Position numbers and translations under genes: made by a program. A DNA stretch of 64,000 nt. Source: Bradyrhizobium roseum (GTDB taxonomy: Bacteria; Pseudomonadota; Alphaproteobacteria; Rhizobiales; Xanthobacteraceae). The notes under the pieces were generated by a model. It did not search any database, had not been told where the DNA came from, and saw only the letters and a program-made list of their open reading frames with translations. Within the stretch, counting starts at the first letter, position 1, and each line of letters starts with the position of its first letter. This document shows positions 41,337 to 50,223 of this stretch, piece by piece. Where the stretch lies: NCBI RefSeq assembly GCF_030413175.1, contig NZ_CP129212.1, positions 2,108,001-2,172,000 of the forward strand, given 5' to 3'.

Positions 41337-42450
41337 GATCGAACTGCGCCGCATCGAGAAGAGCTACGGCGAAACCGCCGTTGTGAGGGACGTGTCGCTG
41401 AGCATTCGCAGCGGCGAGTTTCTGACCCTGGTCGGCCCCTCCGGATGCGGAAAGTCGACCTTGTTGCGGATCATTGCCGGGCTTGAGGCGCAGGATAGCG
41501 GCGAGGTCGTGGTGGCTGGCCGCTGCGTGGACGACAAGCGTCCCAAGGAGCGCGATGTCGCCATGGTGTTCCAGTCTTATGCGCTCTATCCGCATCTGAG
41601 CGTGTTCGACAATCTGGCTTTGCCACTGCGGACGCGGCGTCTGAGCTTTGCGCAACGGCTGCCATTTGTCGGCCGCGCATTGCCGGGACGCAACGGCGTG
41701 GAAACGACGATCCGCGCTGAGGTCGAGCAGGCAGCTTCCATGCTCGACATCGCCCATCTGCTACACCGCAAGCCGGGCCAGCTATCCGGCGGCCAGCGCC
41801 AGCGTGTCGCGCTGGGCCGCGCGATGGTGCGGCATCCCGCGGTGTTTTTGATGGACGAGCCGCTGTCCAACCTCGACGCCAAGTTGCGGGTGCAGATGCG
41901 CGCCGAAATCACCGCACTGCATCGCCGTCTGGGCGTGACCTTCGTCTACGTCACCCACGATCAGGCGGAGGCGATGACGATGTCGGACCGCGTCGCCGTG
42001 ATGACATCGGGCGAACTGCTTCAGGTCGACAAGCCGGAGCAGCTCTATCGCGACCCACAGGAACTCCGGGTAGCCGAGATGATCGGCAGCCCGAAGATCA
42101 ATGTGGTCTCTTGCGCCGATTGGACCTCTCTCGGTGCGTCACTTCCGCCAGGTGTTCATGACGACACGGCGCACCTTGCGTTTCGTCCAGAGGCCATCGG
42201 GATAACCGCACCCGGGGATCGAAGGCTCAATGGCGTCGTCGCCAGCATCGAGAATCTCGGCTCAGATATATTTGTGAACGTGGCGCTTGGCGATGACCGC
42301 GGCACCGTCGTCGTGCGCACCCACCCGGAGTGGCCGCGTCCCGAACCGGGCCGTCCGGTCGGCCTTCAACTCGAGCCGGCGTGCTTGCTGCAATTCGACA
42401 GCGCCGGGATGCGACTGCGCCGGGCCGAGCAGGTGGAGGCCGCGGCGTGA
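41329..42450 (+). CDS. ABC transporter ATP-binding protein, UgpC/MalK type
   Basis: This 373-residue CUT1-type ATPase has Walker A GPSGCGKST, signature LSGGQRQRV, Walker B FLMDEPLSNLDAKLR, the switch region VTHDQAEAMTMSDRV, and a C-terminal OB/TOBE domain (from about residue 240). A region around residues 105-130 (TRRLSFAQRLPFVGRALPGRN) is longer than usual. It energises the two permeases and the binding protein that follow. UgpC-type transporters of glycerol-3-phosphate are the closest functional idea in a phosphonate cluster, but sugar import cannot be excluded. Confidence 0.9.
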   Translation: MAEIELRRIEKSYGETAVVRDVSLSIRSGEFLTLVGPSGCGKSTLLRIIAGLEAQDSGEVVVAGRCVDDKRPKERDVAMVFQSYALYPHLSVFDNLALPLRTRRLSFAQRLPFVGRALPGRNGVETTIRAEVEQAASMLDIAHLLHRKPGQLSGGQRQRVALGRAMVRHPAVFLMDEPLSNLDAKLRVQMRAEITALHRRLGVTFVYVTHDQAEAMTMSDRVAVMTSGELLQVDKPEQLYRDPQELRVAEMIGSPKINVVSCADWTSLGASLPPGVHDDTAHLAFRPEAIGITAPGDRRLNGVVASIENLGSDIFVNVALGDDRGTVVVRTHPEWPRPEPGRPVGLQLEPACLLQFDSAGMRLRRAEQVEAAA

Positions 42451-43379
42451 CAACTCTCGATCGGGGTTGCGCACGCAGCATCGTTGCGAAACCCGGCTTT
42501 GCCAGGCAATCGGGCGAGCATGGCGTTGGCTGGCTCGCCGTATCGCCCGCATTGCTGCTCCTGATCGGCTTGCTGTTCGGCCCGGTGGCGGCCGTGGTGC
42601 TTTTTTCCCTGACGGACTGGCAACTGGGGTCATCTACCTTCAATTTCATCGGTATCGCGAATTTCAGGACGCTGTTCGCGGATCCCATTTTCTGGAAGGC
42701 ATTGACCAATACGCTGGTTTACGCGGCCATCGTGGTGCCGGGCACGGTGCTGCTCGGCCTTATGGTGGCCCTGCTCATTGAAGCCAGTCCCGGCCTGCGT
42801 GGCTTCTACCGCGCCGCGCACTTCCTTCCCGTGATGTCGACGATGTCGGCCATGGCGATCGTATGGGGCTCCATGCTGCATCCGACCATCGGCCTCGTGA
42901 ACCGCGCTCTGGGCGCGATTGGGATATCGGGAGTGAATTGGCTCCGCGACGAGCGTACGGCGTTACTCGCCTTGGCTCTTATCGGCATATGGCAAGGCCT
43001 CGGCTTTGCGATGGTGCTGTTCGTATCCGGCCTCAAGGCCGTTCCGCAGCAACTCTACGACGCAGCCGCCGTCGACGGCGCCGACGGCATTCTGGACCGC
43101 CTACGCTTCGTGACGCTGCCGATGCTGGGACCGATCACGATGTTCGTCGTCATCCTGACGGCGAAACGATCCTTCGAGGTATTCGACAGCGTTCGCGTCC
43201 TGACCCAGGGCGGGCCGAACTACGCATCCGATGTGCTGCTGCATCGGCTCTACACCGAGAGCTTCGATTTCCTGCGCATGGGGTATGGCGCGGCGCTTAC
43301 CGTGGTCTATCTCGCCATCATCGTGCTGCTCACGCTGACACAGGCGAGACTCCTCGAGCGGCGGGTTCATTATTCATGA
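42447..43379 (+). CDS. ABC transporter permease, UgpA/MalF type
   Basis: This 310-residue membrane protein has six or so helices and the EAA loop (LYDAAAVDGADGILDRLRFVTLPML) that contacts the ATPase. The GTG start overlaps the ATPase gene stop (GTGA), and the stop overlaps the second permease. It is the first permease of the CUT1-type importer. Confidence 0.9.
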   Translation: MTTLDRGCARSIVAKPGFARQSGEHGVGWLAVSPALLLLIGLLFGPVAAVVLFSLTDWQLGSSTFNFIGIANFRTLFADPIFWKALTNTLVYAAIVVPGTVLLGLMVALLIEASPGLRGFYRAAHFLPVMSTMSAMAIVWGSMLHPTIGLVNRALGAIGISGVNWLRDERTALLALALIGIWQGLGFAMVLFVSGLKAVPQQLYDAAAVDGADGILDRLRFVTLPMLGPITMFVVILTAKRSFEVFDSVRVLTQGGPNYASDVLLHRLYTESFDFLRMGYGAALTVVYLAIIVLLTLTQARLLERRVHYS

Positions 43380-44218
43380 TCGCCCGCGTTCGATATCGGC
43401 GATTTGCCGGCCGGGCCGCCCGGCATGCCGTTCTGATGCTCACCGCGGCGTTTGCGCTGCTGCCGTTCGTCTGGATGGTGAGCCTCTCGCTCAAACCGCC
43501 GGAAGAGATATTCCAGCCTGATTTCCATCTTTGGCCGACGGCCTTTCACGGTATCGAGAACTACCGCACCGCGTTGACGGCGGCGCCGATGTTCCGCTTC
43601 CTGCTGAACGGGCTGCTCGTGTGCGCGGCGATCTTTGCGCTGCAGCTGCTGGTCTGCATTCCGTGTGCCTATGCGCTCGCGAAGCTGCGCTTTCACGGCA
43701 GGGACACGTTGTTCTCGGCGGTGCTTATCGCGCTGCTGCTGCCGGCCCAGGCGCTCGCCATTCCGCACTTCGTTTTGCTGCACCTGTTCGGGCTTCTGGA
43801 CACCTACGCCGCGCTGATCCTGCCGTGGGCGATCTCTACTTTCGGCGTCTTCCTGCTGCGCCAGTTCTTTCGATCCATACCCGACGAGATCATTCATGCA
43901 GCCCGGCTCGACGGACTTGGCGAGTTCGAGATCATCTGGCGCATCATGATCCCCATGACGGTCCCGGCGTTAGCCGCCTTTGGCATCTTCTCGGTCGTAG
44001 CCCATTGGAACGACCTGTTCTGGCCGCTAATCGCGGTGCGCAGCGCGGAGATTTCGACGCCTGCGCTCGGCATCCTGTTGTTCCGCGACGATGAGGCCGG
44101 GCAGTTCCTCGGGCCGCTGATGGCCGGTGCCGTGATCATCGTGGCTCCGCTCCTTCTCGCATTCCTGATCGCGCAGCGCCGGTTCATTGACGGCCTCGCC
44201 GTAACGACCATTAAGTAA
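43376..44218 (+). CDS. ABC transporter permease, UgpE/MalG type
   Basis: This 280-residue membrane protein is the second permease of the importer, with about six helices and the EAA loop IIHAARLDGLGEFEIIWRIMIPM. It begins with an arginine-rich cytoplasmic stretch (RVRYRRFAGRAAR), then a hydrophobic helix. The ATG overlaps the end of the upstream permease gene. Length and motif order are standard. Confidence 0.9.
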   Translation: MIARVRYRRFAGRAARHAVLMLTAAFALLPFVWMVSLSLKPPEEIFQPDFHLWPTAFHGIENYRTALTAAPMFRFLLNGLLVCAAIFALQLLVCIPCAYALAKLRFHGRDTLFSAVLIALLLPAQALAIPHFVLLHLFGLLDTYAALILPWAISTFGVFLLRQFFRSIPDEIIHAARLDGLGEFEIIWRIMIPMTVPALAAFGIFSVVAHWNDLFWPLIAVRSAEISTPALGILLFRDDEAGQFLGPLMAGAVIIVAPLLLAFLIAQRRFIDGLAVTTIK

Positions 44219-44237
44219 CCCAAAATGGAGATCGTCC

Positions 44238-45524
44238 GTGCTTGATCAAATCATATCGCGGCTGGGTTTGGCGCTTGCCGGCGCTGCCCTGATGGCCATC
44301 AGCGTGACCACCGCGCGCGCGGAAGTCACGCTCGACGTGCTCTACACCACTCCAGGTACCTTCAATGCGCTGCATCAGGAATTGGCCAGGCGCTTCACCG
44401 AAGCGAACCCGGAAATCAAGGTGAAATTCCGCAATCCGGCCGCGAGCTACGAGGAAGCCGCGCAGCAGATCCTGCGCGACCAGATCACCGGCCGCTTGCC
44501 CGATGTGGCGTTCAATGGGATCAACCAGATCGGCCTGTTCGTTGATCGAGGACTGGGTGCGCCGCTGGATGGGTTTGTCGCCAGAGATGGCGGGCTCGCC
44601 GAACTCGGCTATTACCCGACGCTTGCAGAACTCGGAAAGCACAAGGGCAAGCTCTACGGGCTGCCATTCGCCGTCTCGACCCCGGTGCTCTACGTCAATG
44701 CCGATCTGCTGGCCAAAGCCGGCAGCGATGTATCCGCTCTTCCGAAAACGTGGCCAGAGCTGCTGGCTCTCGGTAAGAACGTCGAGGTGAAGGCGGGCAC
44801 CGGCACGACCGGCCTCTACTATCAGTGGGAGCAAACCGGAAACTGGCTGTTTCAGTCGCTGGTGACAAGCAAGGGCGGCCGTATTCTCAAGCCTGACGGG
44901 TGCAGCATCGCCTTCGACGACGCAAACGGCATGTGGGCGCTGAAGACGCTGGAAGGCTTTGGCAAGTCGGGCATGCCGAATCTCGGCCTCGGTCAAGCCC
45001 GGCAGTCATTCGTCGCCGGCAATATTGCGATCCTGGCGGACTCTACGTCCTATGTGGCGGCAGCCGAGCGGCAGATCGGCGGCCGATTCCAGTTCAAGAC
45101 CGTTGCCTTTCCGCTTGCCGCCACCGAAGGGCGTCTTCCCGCAGGAGGCAATGTCGCCATGGTCTTCTCGAAGGATGCCGAACGCCAAAGGGCTGCCTGG
45201 CAATATGTAAAGTTCGTCACCGGGCCGGTCGGCCAGACCGCGATGGTCAATTTGACCGGATATATGCCCGGCAACGAGATCGCCGTGAAGACGCCGGACC
45301 TGCTGGGCGCCTTCTATGCAAAGGCCCCGAACCATGTGACCAGCATCCAGCAACTGCCGGTGCTGACGGAATGGACATCCTTTCCGGGCGACAATTCGCT
45401 GAAGATTATCGAGGTGATAAAGCACCACGTCGAAGGCCTGGTGACGGGCAAGCGTACGGCGGAGCAGGTCATGCCCGAGGTGGTTCGAGATGTCTCCAGC
45501 CTTCTTCCAAAGTGCGGTGGCTGA
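44238..45524 (+). CDS. ABC substrate-binding protein, UgpB/family 1 type
   Basis: This 428-residue family 1 extracellular solute-binding protein starts at GTG 44238 (GGAG seven bases upstream) and has a signal peptide ending near VTTARA/EVTL. Visible family features are LARRFTEANPEIKVKF, GRLPDVAFNG, and the aromatic-rich TGLYYQWEQTGNWLFQS. It is the last gene of the uptake/hydrolysis operon. By analogy with UgpB it could bind a glycerol-phosphate or phosphonate-like ligand, but nothing in the sequence proves it. Confidence 0.9.
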   Translation: MLDQIISRLGLALAGAALMAISVTTARAEVTLDVLYTTPGTFNALHQELARRFTEANPEIKVKFRNPAASYEEAAQQILRDQITGRLPDVAFNGINQIGLFVDRGLGAPLDGFVARDGGLAELGYYPTLAELGKHKGKLYGLPFAVSTPVLYVNADLLAKAGSDVSALPKTWPELLALGKNVEVKAGTGTTGLYYQWEQTGNWLFQSLVTSKGGRILKPDGCSIAFDDANGMWALKTLEGFGKSGMPNLGLGQARQSFVAGNIAILADSTSYVAAAERQIGGRFQFKTVAFPLAATEGRLPAGGNVAMVFSKDAERQRAAWQYVKFVTGPVGQTAMVNLTGYMPGNEIAVKTPDLLGAFYAKAPNHVTSIQQLPVLTEWTSFPGDNSLKIIEVIKHHVEGLVTGKRTAEQVMPEVVRDVSSLLPKCGG

Positions 45525-45719
45525 CGCATTCTCCAGCCAGGAGGGTGCCGCTTCGCCTCGAGAAACGGCCTCAGACGACAATATGGAGCGCTGTTCCGAT
45601 TCAGTCGGACGGAAAGGGCGCCAGTCAGCCCAGGTTTGCCCCCGCGAAAGCCTGATAGGCGCGCCGTTGGGACCAGTGTCTTCCAGGCGCGAACTCCGTG
45701 CTGATGGCCCAGCGAGGAA
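45525..45719. other. Convergent intergenic gap, no gene
   Basis: These 195 bases separate the convergent ends of the UgpB-type gene and the EamA transporter gene. Only a small 5-bp hairpin (TCCGA-TTCAG-TCGGA, 45595-45609) is visible; it is too weak to call a terminator. No promoter or gene is evident. Confidence 0.4.
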
Positions 45720-46697
45720 TCAGATTTCTGGACCTTTCATCATCGCTACTTGGACAGGCCTGGTTTCGGACTGGCCACTGAGGAGCAGAACGAGCCCAGC
45801 AGTGACGATTGCGATGCCGATCCACTCGATGCCTGCTGGAATCTCCCCAAGTACCGGTATCGCCAACAGCGTTGCGCTTGCCGGTACCGCCGCAGCCAGC
45901 CCAGCCGAGGGCGTCGGCCCGAGAACCCTCGCAGAGATCGAGAACAGGATGACCGCCAGGAAACCGGGTCCCAAGCCCTGGAAGGCGGCCTGAAGCAGCA
46001 CCGTGGACCATGCCGCATCGTGGATGGTGGAGGGGAGAAAGAAAAACCAGATCGGCAGGAAAAGGATTGCGTTCGGAAGGCTGACCATGGCCAGAGCCTG
46101 GCGCGGTTCGACTTGCCAGTGCTTCACGCCCAGAAAATAAATCGAAAGCACAGCCGATGCCGCGAGGAAGAGCGCGATGGCCGTCACCACGCTGCTGCCG
46201 CCTGTGCGCAGGCCCGGAAGGCCGATCAGAACCGCGCCGACCACGAGGGTGAGAACGGCCATGAGTTGCCGCCGGGACGGAATCTGCCGCGCGAAAAAGA
46301 AGCCCATCAGGATGGTGAAAATGGGTAGCGTACCGTTAGCGAACACTCCCCCGTAGGCGGCCGACGAATTCTTCAATCCGAAATACATCAAAACGCTATA
46401 TAGCGCGCCGGGGCCAAAGACCGACATTGACAGCGTTGCGTGCAGCGGCAGATGGCGCGGCCACCAGGCCATCGCGAACGGAACAATCAGGGTGCCGGCG
46501 ACCATGAATCGAAGGGCCGTCACATCGAAGGGGGTCAGGCCGGATTGCACGCCGGCCCTCGAGAAGACAAGAAAGCCCGACCAGATGCAGAAAACGCCGG
46601 CTGCGCTCAGCAGCCCCAGGATCCGCTCGTTGGATTTGGTCGCAAGAGTCAAGGCGGTGTCCAACTTCCCGGGATTTGCCCGTGCATCTCGGCTCAA
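45720..46697 (-). CDS. EamA/DMT-family transporter
   Basis: This 325-residue protein has about ten membrane helices in two EamA domains, with the typical GVFCIWSGFLVFSRAG first helix, and LGPTPSAGLAAAVPASATLLAIPVLGE near the end. The open frame starts at a TTG (46697); a later TTG before GACACCGCC is also possible because no ATG exists before the first helix. It is convergent with the phosphonate uptake operon and stands alone. Substrate and direction are unknown. Confidence 0.8.
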   Translation of the reverse strand: MSRDARANPGKLDTALTLATKSNERILGLLSAAGVFCIWSGFLVFSRAGVQSGLTPFDVTALRFMVAGTLIVPFAMAWWPRHLPLHATLSMSVFGPGALYSVLMYFGLKNSSAAYGGVFANGTLPIFTILMGFFFARQIPSRRQLMAVLTLVVGAVLIGLPGLRTGGSSVVTAIALFLAASAVLSIYFLGVKHWQVEPRQALAMVSLPNAILFLPIWFFFLPSTIHDAAWSTVLLQAAFQGLGPGFLAVILFSISARVLGPTPSAGLAAAVPASATLLAIPVLGEIPAGIEWIGIAIVTAGLVLLLSGQSETRPVQVAMMKGPEI

Positions 46698-46858
46698 TTA
46701 TCGGCTGGAAGAGCGTCGCAAGGCAAATCCGGAATTGATATCGGGAAGCCCCATACTCCTGCCGGGGGCGTCGTGCGCCCGCGCCGGGTTGCTACGCCGG
46801 TGGACGCGTCTGCCGCGAACGCAGCAGCCGTACGTGCGGCGCTCTGCGACTGATCGAG

Positions 46859-48220
46859 CTATCGGGGCACAAGCACAAGAGCGAGACCCGGGAACAGCAA
46901 CAGGATCAGAACGGCCAGCATATACACGCCGACGAAGGGCATTACGCCGCTGAAAACGTCCGTGATGGGCCCGGGCGTGCGGCGCATACCCTGCAGGACA
47001 TACATGACGGTCCCGTCCGGCGGGCTGATCATGGCGATCTCGATCAGCATGGTAACGATGACGCCGAACCAGATCGGGTCATAGCCGAGGCTCTTCACCA
47101 CCGGAAACACCACCGGAATCGTCGTGATGATCATGGAGAAACCCTCCATGAAGGTGCCCAGCGCGAGATAGAACCCGATGATGACCAGCATGATCGCCCA
47201 GGCCGGCAGCGGCAGCACGCTGACAATTTCCGCCAGCGATTGCGGCACCCGCAATTGCGTCATGATGAAGTTCAGCATGTAGGCGCCGAACAGGATCAGG
47301 CCGAGCATCGAGGTATTGCGCGCGGTCGCTTCTGCCGACTCGTTCAGCAGCTTGAAACTGAGTTTGCGGGCGATGAATGCAAACACGAGCGACGCGACCA
47401 CGCCGAGCGCGGCGGCTTCGGTCGGCGTCGCGATTCCGCCATAGATCGTCCCGAGCACGATCAGGATCAATAGCGCCGTCGGCATGAGGTCGATGATGCT
47501 TCGCCATCGTTCCTGCGCGGTAATCGGTGGCAGCGTTTCGTTGGTCGGCGTACGCAGGCCGTGGATGACGATGACGACAAAGAACAGCGCGCAGACGAGC
47601 ACACTTGGCACGATCGCGGCGATATACATCTTGCCGACCGACGTCTCTGTCATTAGCCCGTAGACGATGAAAGTGATGCCGGGCGGTATCAAGTTGCCCA
47701 GCGCGCCGCCGGCGGCCAGCGATCCCAAAACCATGCGCTGGCTGTAGGCCTTTTTCTCGAAGTAGGGCAAGGCGACCGAGCCCATGGTGGCCGCCGTTGC
47801 CACGCTCGACCCCGAAATCGCGGAGAACACCGCGCAGGCTGCGATGTTCGTATGCAACAGACCGCCCGGCCAGCGGCGCATCCAGACATTGAGCGCGCGA
47901 TAGAGTTGTTCTGACAGACCCGATCGCAACAGGATCTCGCCCATCAGCAGGAACAGCGGTACGGCCACCAGCACGAAGCTCGATGACGGCGCCCAGATCA
48001 CCTGGCCCAGGAACAGCCAGAACGGCCGGTCGGAGAACATGAACCCGGACAGCAACGCCAGCGCGCCAAGCACCACCGAGATATACACGCCCGATCCGAA
48101 GAACACGAGGAACAGGCCGACCAGCATCATGATCTCGCCGATCGGAAGCGCCGCCGCGCCCTGGCTGGCCGCAAAAATGGCGAGGCCGAGCATGACGAGC
48201 AGGAAGATGATGGCAATCAC
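46859..48220 (-). CDS. dctM: TRAP transporter large permease DctM
   Basis: This 453-residue inner-membrane protein is the large subunit of a TRAP transporter, which uses the Na+ gradient to take up substrates delivered by the periplasmic DctP. It shows about twelve helices and family motifs ALPIGEIMMLVGLFLVFFGSG and GSSVATAATMGSVALPYF, plus NLIPPGITFIVYG and MISPPDGTVMYVLQG. I place the start at GTG 48220, immediately after the dctQ stop; the longer open frame upstream lies inside dctQ. Order P-Q-M on the minus strand is standard. Confidence 0.92.
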   Translation of the reverse strand: MIAIIFLLVMLGLAIFAASQGAAALPIGEIMMLVGLFLVFFGSGVYISVVLGALALLSGFMFSDRPFWLFLGQVIWAPSSSFVLVAVPLFLLMGEILLRSGLSEQLYRALNVWMRRWPGGLLHTNIAACAVFSAISGSSVATAATMGSVALPYFEKKAYSQRMVLGSLAAGGALGNLIPPGITFIVYGLMTETSVGKMYIAAIVPSVLVCALFFVVIVIHGLRTPTNETLPPITAQERWRSIIDLMPTALLILIVLGTIYGGIATPTEAAALGVVASLVFAFIARKLSFKLLNESAEATARNTSMLGLILFGAYMLNFIMTQLRVPQSLAEIVSVLPLPAWAIMLVIIGFYLALGTFMEGFSMIITTIPVVFPVVKSLGYDPIWFGVIVTMLIEIAMISPPDGTVMYVLQGMRRTPGPITDVFSGVMPFVGVYMLAVLILLLFPGLALVLVPR

Positions 48221-48222
48221 GG

Positions 48223-48885
48223 TTACGCGTCCCTTCCATCGGCGCTTCGGGCAGGGGCTAGGCCGACCGCCTCCAGCGCTTCCTGCGTCTCTTCCTGATA
48301 TCCGCGGGGCCCCAACAGCTTGTCGATCTCGGCGGCGTCGCCAGCAATCAACAGACACACGATTTCCAGCAGCAGCACGACCGCAAACACCGCAAGCATC
48401 GTGACGCCGATCGCCCACAGGCCCTGCGGCAGGACGAGCGGTATTGCCAGCGCACTGGTGTCCTTGGCGTTGAACAGCATGCTTTCGCCGACAAGCTGCC
48501 ATGCGCACCAAGCGAGAAACAGCGACAAGGCGGTCAAAAGCACCAGGGCGAATGCGTGAAGATACTGACGAATGCCGATCGGCAGGCGATTGACCAGCAC
48601 GTCGATCCGAATGTGGGAGCGCGTCGCCAGCGCATGGGCGAGCCCCCAGGCCAGGCCGAACGCCAGCATGTAGCTGGTGATCTCGGTGGTGGCGCTTGAG
48701 GAGAAGCCGCCGAAGTTTCGGCAAATGACATCGATGGTGATGAACGCAGCGCAGAAGATGAAATTCCAGCCCGCCACGTAGTTCATTAACGCCGCGATTG
48801 CGGTCGCGGCTTTTCGTAGGGTGCGTGGAATTTCCATTCCACGCGTGGCTATGCGGGATCCACGTTCGTTCGCGGCATCTGTCAT
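48223..48885 (-). CDS. dctQ: TRAP transporter small permease DctQ
   Basis: This 220-residue protein has four membrane helices and the DctQ-type IDVICRNFGGFSSSATTEITSYMLAFGLAWGLA region, followed by RSHIRIDVLVNRLP. It lies 30 bases after dctP and two bases before dctM. It stabilises the large permease in the TRAP complex. The hydrophilic C-terminal tail is longer than usual and has no recognisable motif. Confidence 0.9.
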   Translation of the reverse strand: MTDAANERGSRIATRGMEIPRTLRKAATAIAALMNYVAGWNFIFCAAFITIDVICRNFGGFSSSATTEITSYMLAFGLAWGLAHALATRSHIRIDVLVNRLPIGIRQYLHAFALVLLTALSLFLAWCAWQLVGESMLFNAKDTSALAIPLVLPQGLWAIGVTMLAVFAVVLLLEIVCLLIAGDAAEIDKLLGPRGYQEETQEALEAVGLAPARSADGRDA

Positions 48886-48914
48886 CGCATCGGGTTCTCC
48901 GCCTTTGCTGGTCG

Positions 48915-49979
48915 TCAGTTCGCGGTGAGTTTCACTCCCGTAATCGGTGCGATGACGTCATTGTAGATCGTGCCGCAGCGCGCGCCGCAGCGTTTCACCC
49001 ATCCGGGGATGACGGTGATTTCCACGATCTTCTTCAAGGTCGCCTTGTCTTCCTCGGTCGCCTCCACGACCTTCATCGCCTTTTCCTTGACGAGCGTATG
49101 GATCTTGCAGCCTTCCGCCTTTCCGGCGTTGCAGTCGAGCCCGTCCTGGGTGGCCTCGGCGCCGAGCTTCCACTGCGCCGTCTCAACCTCCTTCATCGTT
49201 GCGGAGATCATGTCACGTGTCGGCTGGTCGAGCTTGTTCCACCAGTTCGTATTGACATAGTAGGCCGCCACCGCCCATCCGACCGACAGGTTGTAGATGC
49301 TGGTCGTCACCTCGTACCACTTCGCCGCATTGCCCGAACCAGTACCTGTCACGGCGCAATCGGCGACACCGCGTTCGAGCGCGCTGTAGACTTCGGGGAA
49401 ACCGATCGATACCGGCTGGGCGCCGACGGCGGTAACGACGTCATTGAGCGAGGCGCCGAAGGTCCGGATCTTTCGGCCCTTGAGATCGGCAAGGCTGGAG
49501 ACCGGCTGGCGGCACCAGAACACTTGCGCCGGGAAAGGATATATCGCGACGATCTGGCTGCCGAACTTTTCCAGTTCCTTGTTGGCCAGGGGGACGAGTG
49601 CGATCGCGGCTTTTCGCGCCTGTTCGATGTCGGGGTGCAGGCCGGCGAGATCGACGCCGTCGAGGAACGGCACGTCGCCGGAAACGGTCGAGAGCGGCGC
49701 CGCGCCGATGTCGACTTGCCCGGCGCGGATGAGACGCAGCACTTCGGGGCCATTGAGCCCCATCTCCGGCCAGGCCGAAAGCTTGACGTCGATCTGCCCG
49801 TTCGATTTGGCCTTCAGTCCGTCGCGCAGCAGCGGCTGATCGACTTTGGTGAACTGCGGCTGTGTACCGAAGGGCTGGGTCACGATCGTGATCGTCATCT
49901 TCTGTTGCGCGTCGGCGGTTGCGACCGTCCCAAGCCAGCACGCAGCAATGGCTGTTAGCACCCGATGGCATGGCGTCAT
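48915..49979 (-). CDS. dctP: TRAP transporter substrate-binding protein DctP
   Basis: The 354-residue periplasmic protein has a signal peptide (about residues 1-24, ending TADA) and the DctP pattern, including GLNGPEVLRLIRAGQVDIG and LKGRKIRTFGASLNDVV, where the Arg coordinates the substrate carboxylate in the family. I prefer ATG 49979 because AGGAG lies nine bases upstream; ATG 49988 is too close to it and the longer frame to 50054 is unsupported. The gene is divergent from hyuA/hyuB, suggesting that the TRAP system imports the substrate of those enzymes, probably an organic acid. Confidence 0.9.
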   Translation of the reverse strand: MTPCHRVLTAIAACWLGTVATADAQQKMTITIVTQPFGTQPQFTKVDQPLLRDGLKAKSNGQIDVKLSAWPEMGLNGPEVLRLIRAGQVDIGAAPLSTVSGDVPFLDGVDLAGLHPDIEQARKAAIALVPLANKELEKFGSQIVAIYPFPAQVFWCRQPVSSLADLKGRKIRTFGASLNDVVTAVGAQPVSIGFPEVYSALERGVADCAVTGTGSGNAAKWYEVTTSIYNLSVGWAVAAYYVNTNWWNKLDQPTRDMISATMKEVETAQWKLGAEATQDGLDCNAGKAEGCKIHTLVKEKAMKVVEATEEDKATLKKIVEITVIPGWVKRCGARCGTIYNDVIAPITGVKLTAN

Positions 49980-50223
49980 CACAAACATCTCCTCTGATCC
50001 CGGGACGGGCTTTGCGTGAGCTTCTGCGTGAGTTTGTTGCAATATTCGCACCAACCGGCCACCGGCTTCCTCTCGCGCTGCGAGGGCCAGTCATGCACGC
50101 GCTAATGCTCGCAAACTGGGCAATGAGCCCGGCAGAACGCCTTGATCACGTGCTGGCGTCGCGATCCGATCTGTGTAGGATCGCAGATGCAGTCTACGGT
50201 CTATCGGGATTGGGGAAGTTCTA
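49980..50223. promoter_or_regulatory. Divergent TRAP-hyu control region
   Basis: The 244-base gap between dctP and hyuA must hold promoters for both directions. The only repeat I see is GCGTGAG occurring twice 13 bases apart (50014-50020 and 50027-50033). No confident -35/-10 elements or operator could be assigned, and the hyuA GTG has only a weak Shine-Dalgarno (GGGG at 50212-50215). Confidence 0.4.

Noticed and set aside
45595..45609. Possible terminator after the UgpB-type gene
   Set aside because: The stem is only 5 bp and is not followed by a T-run.
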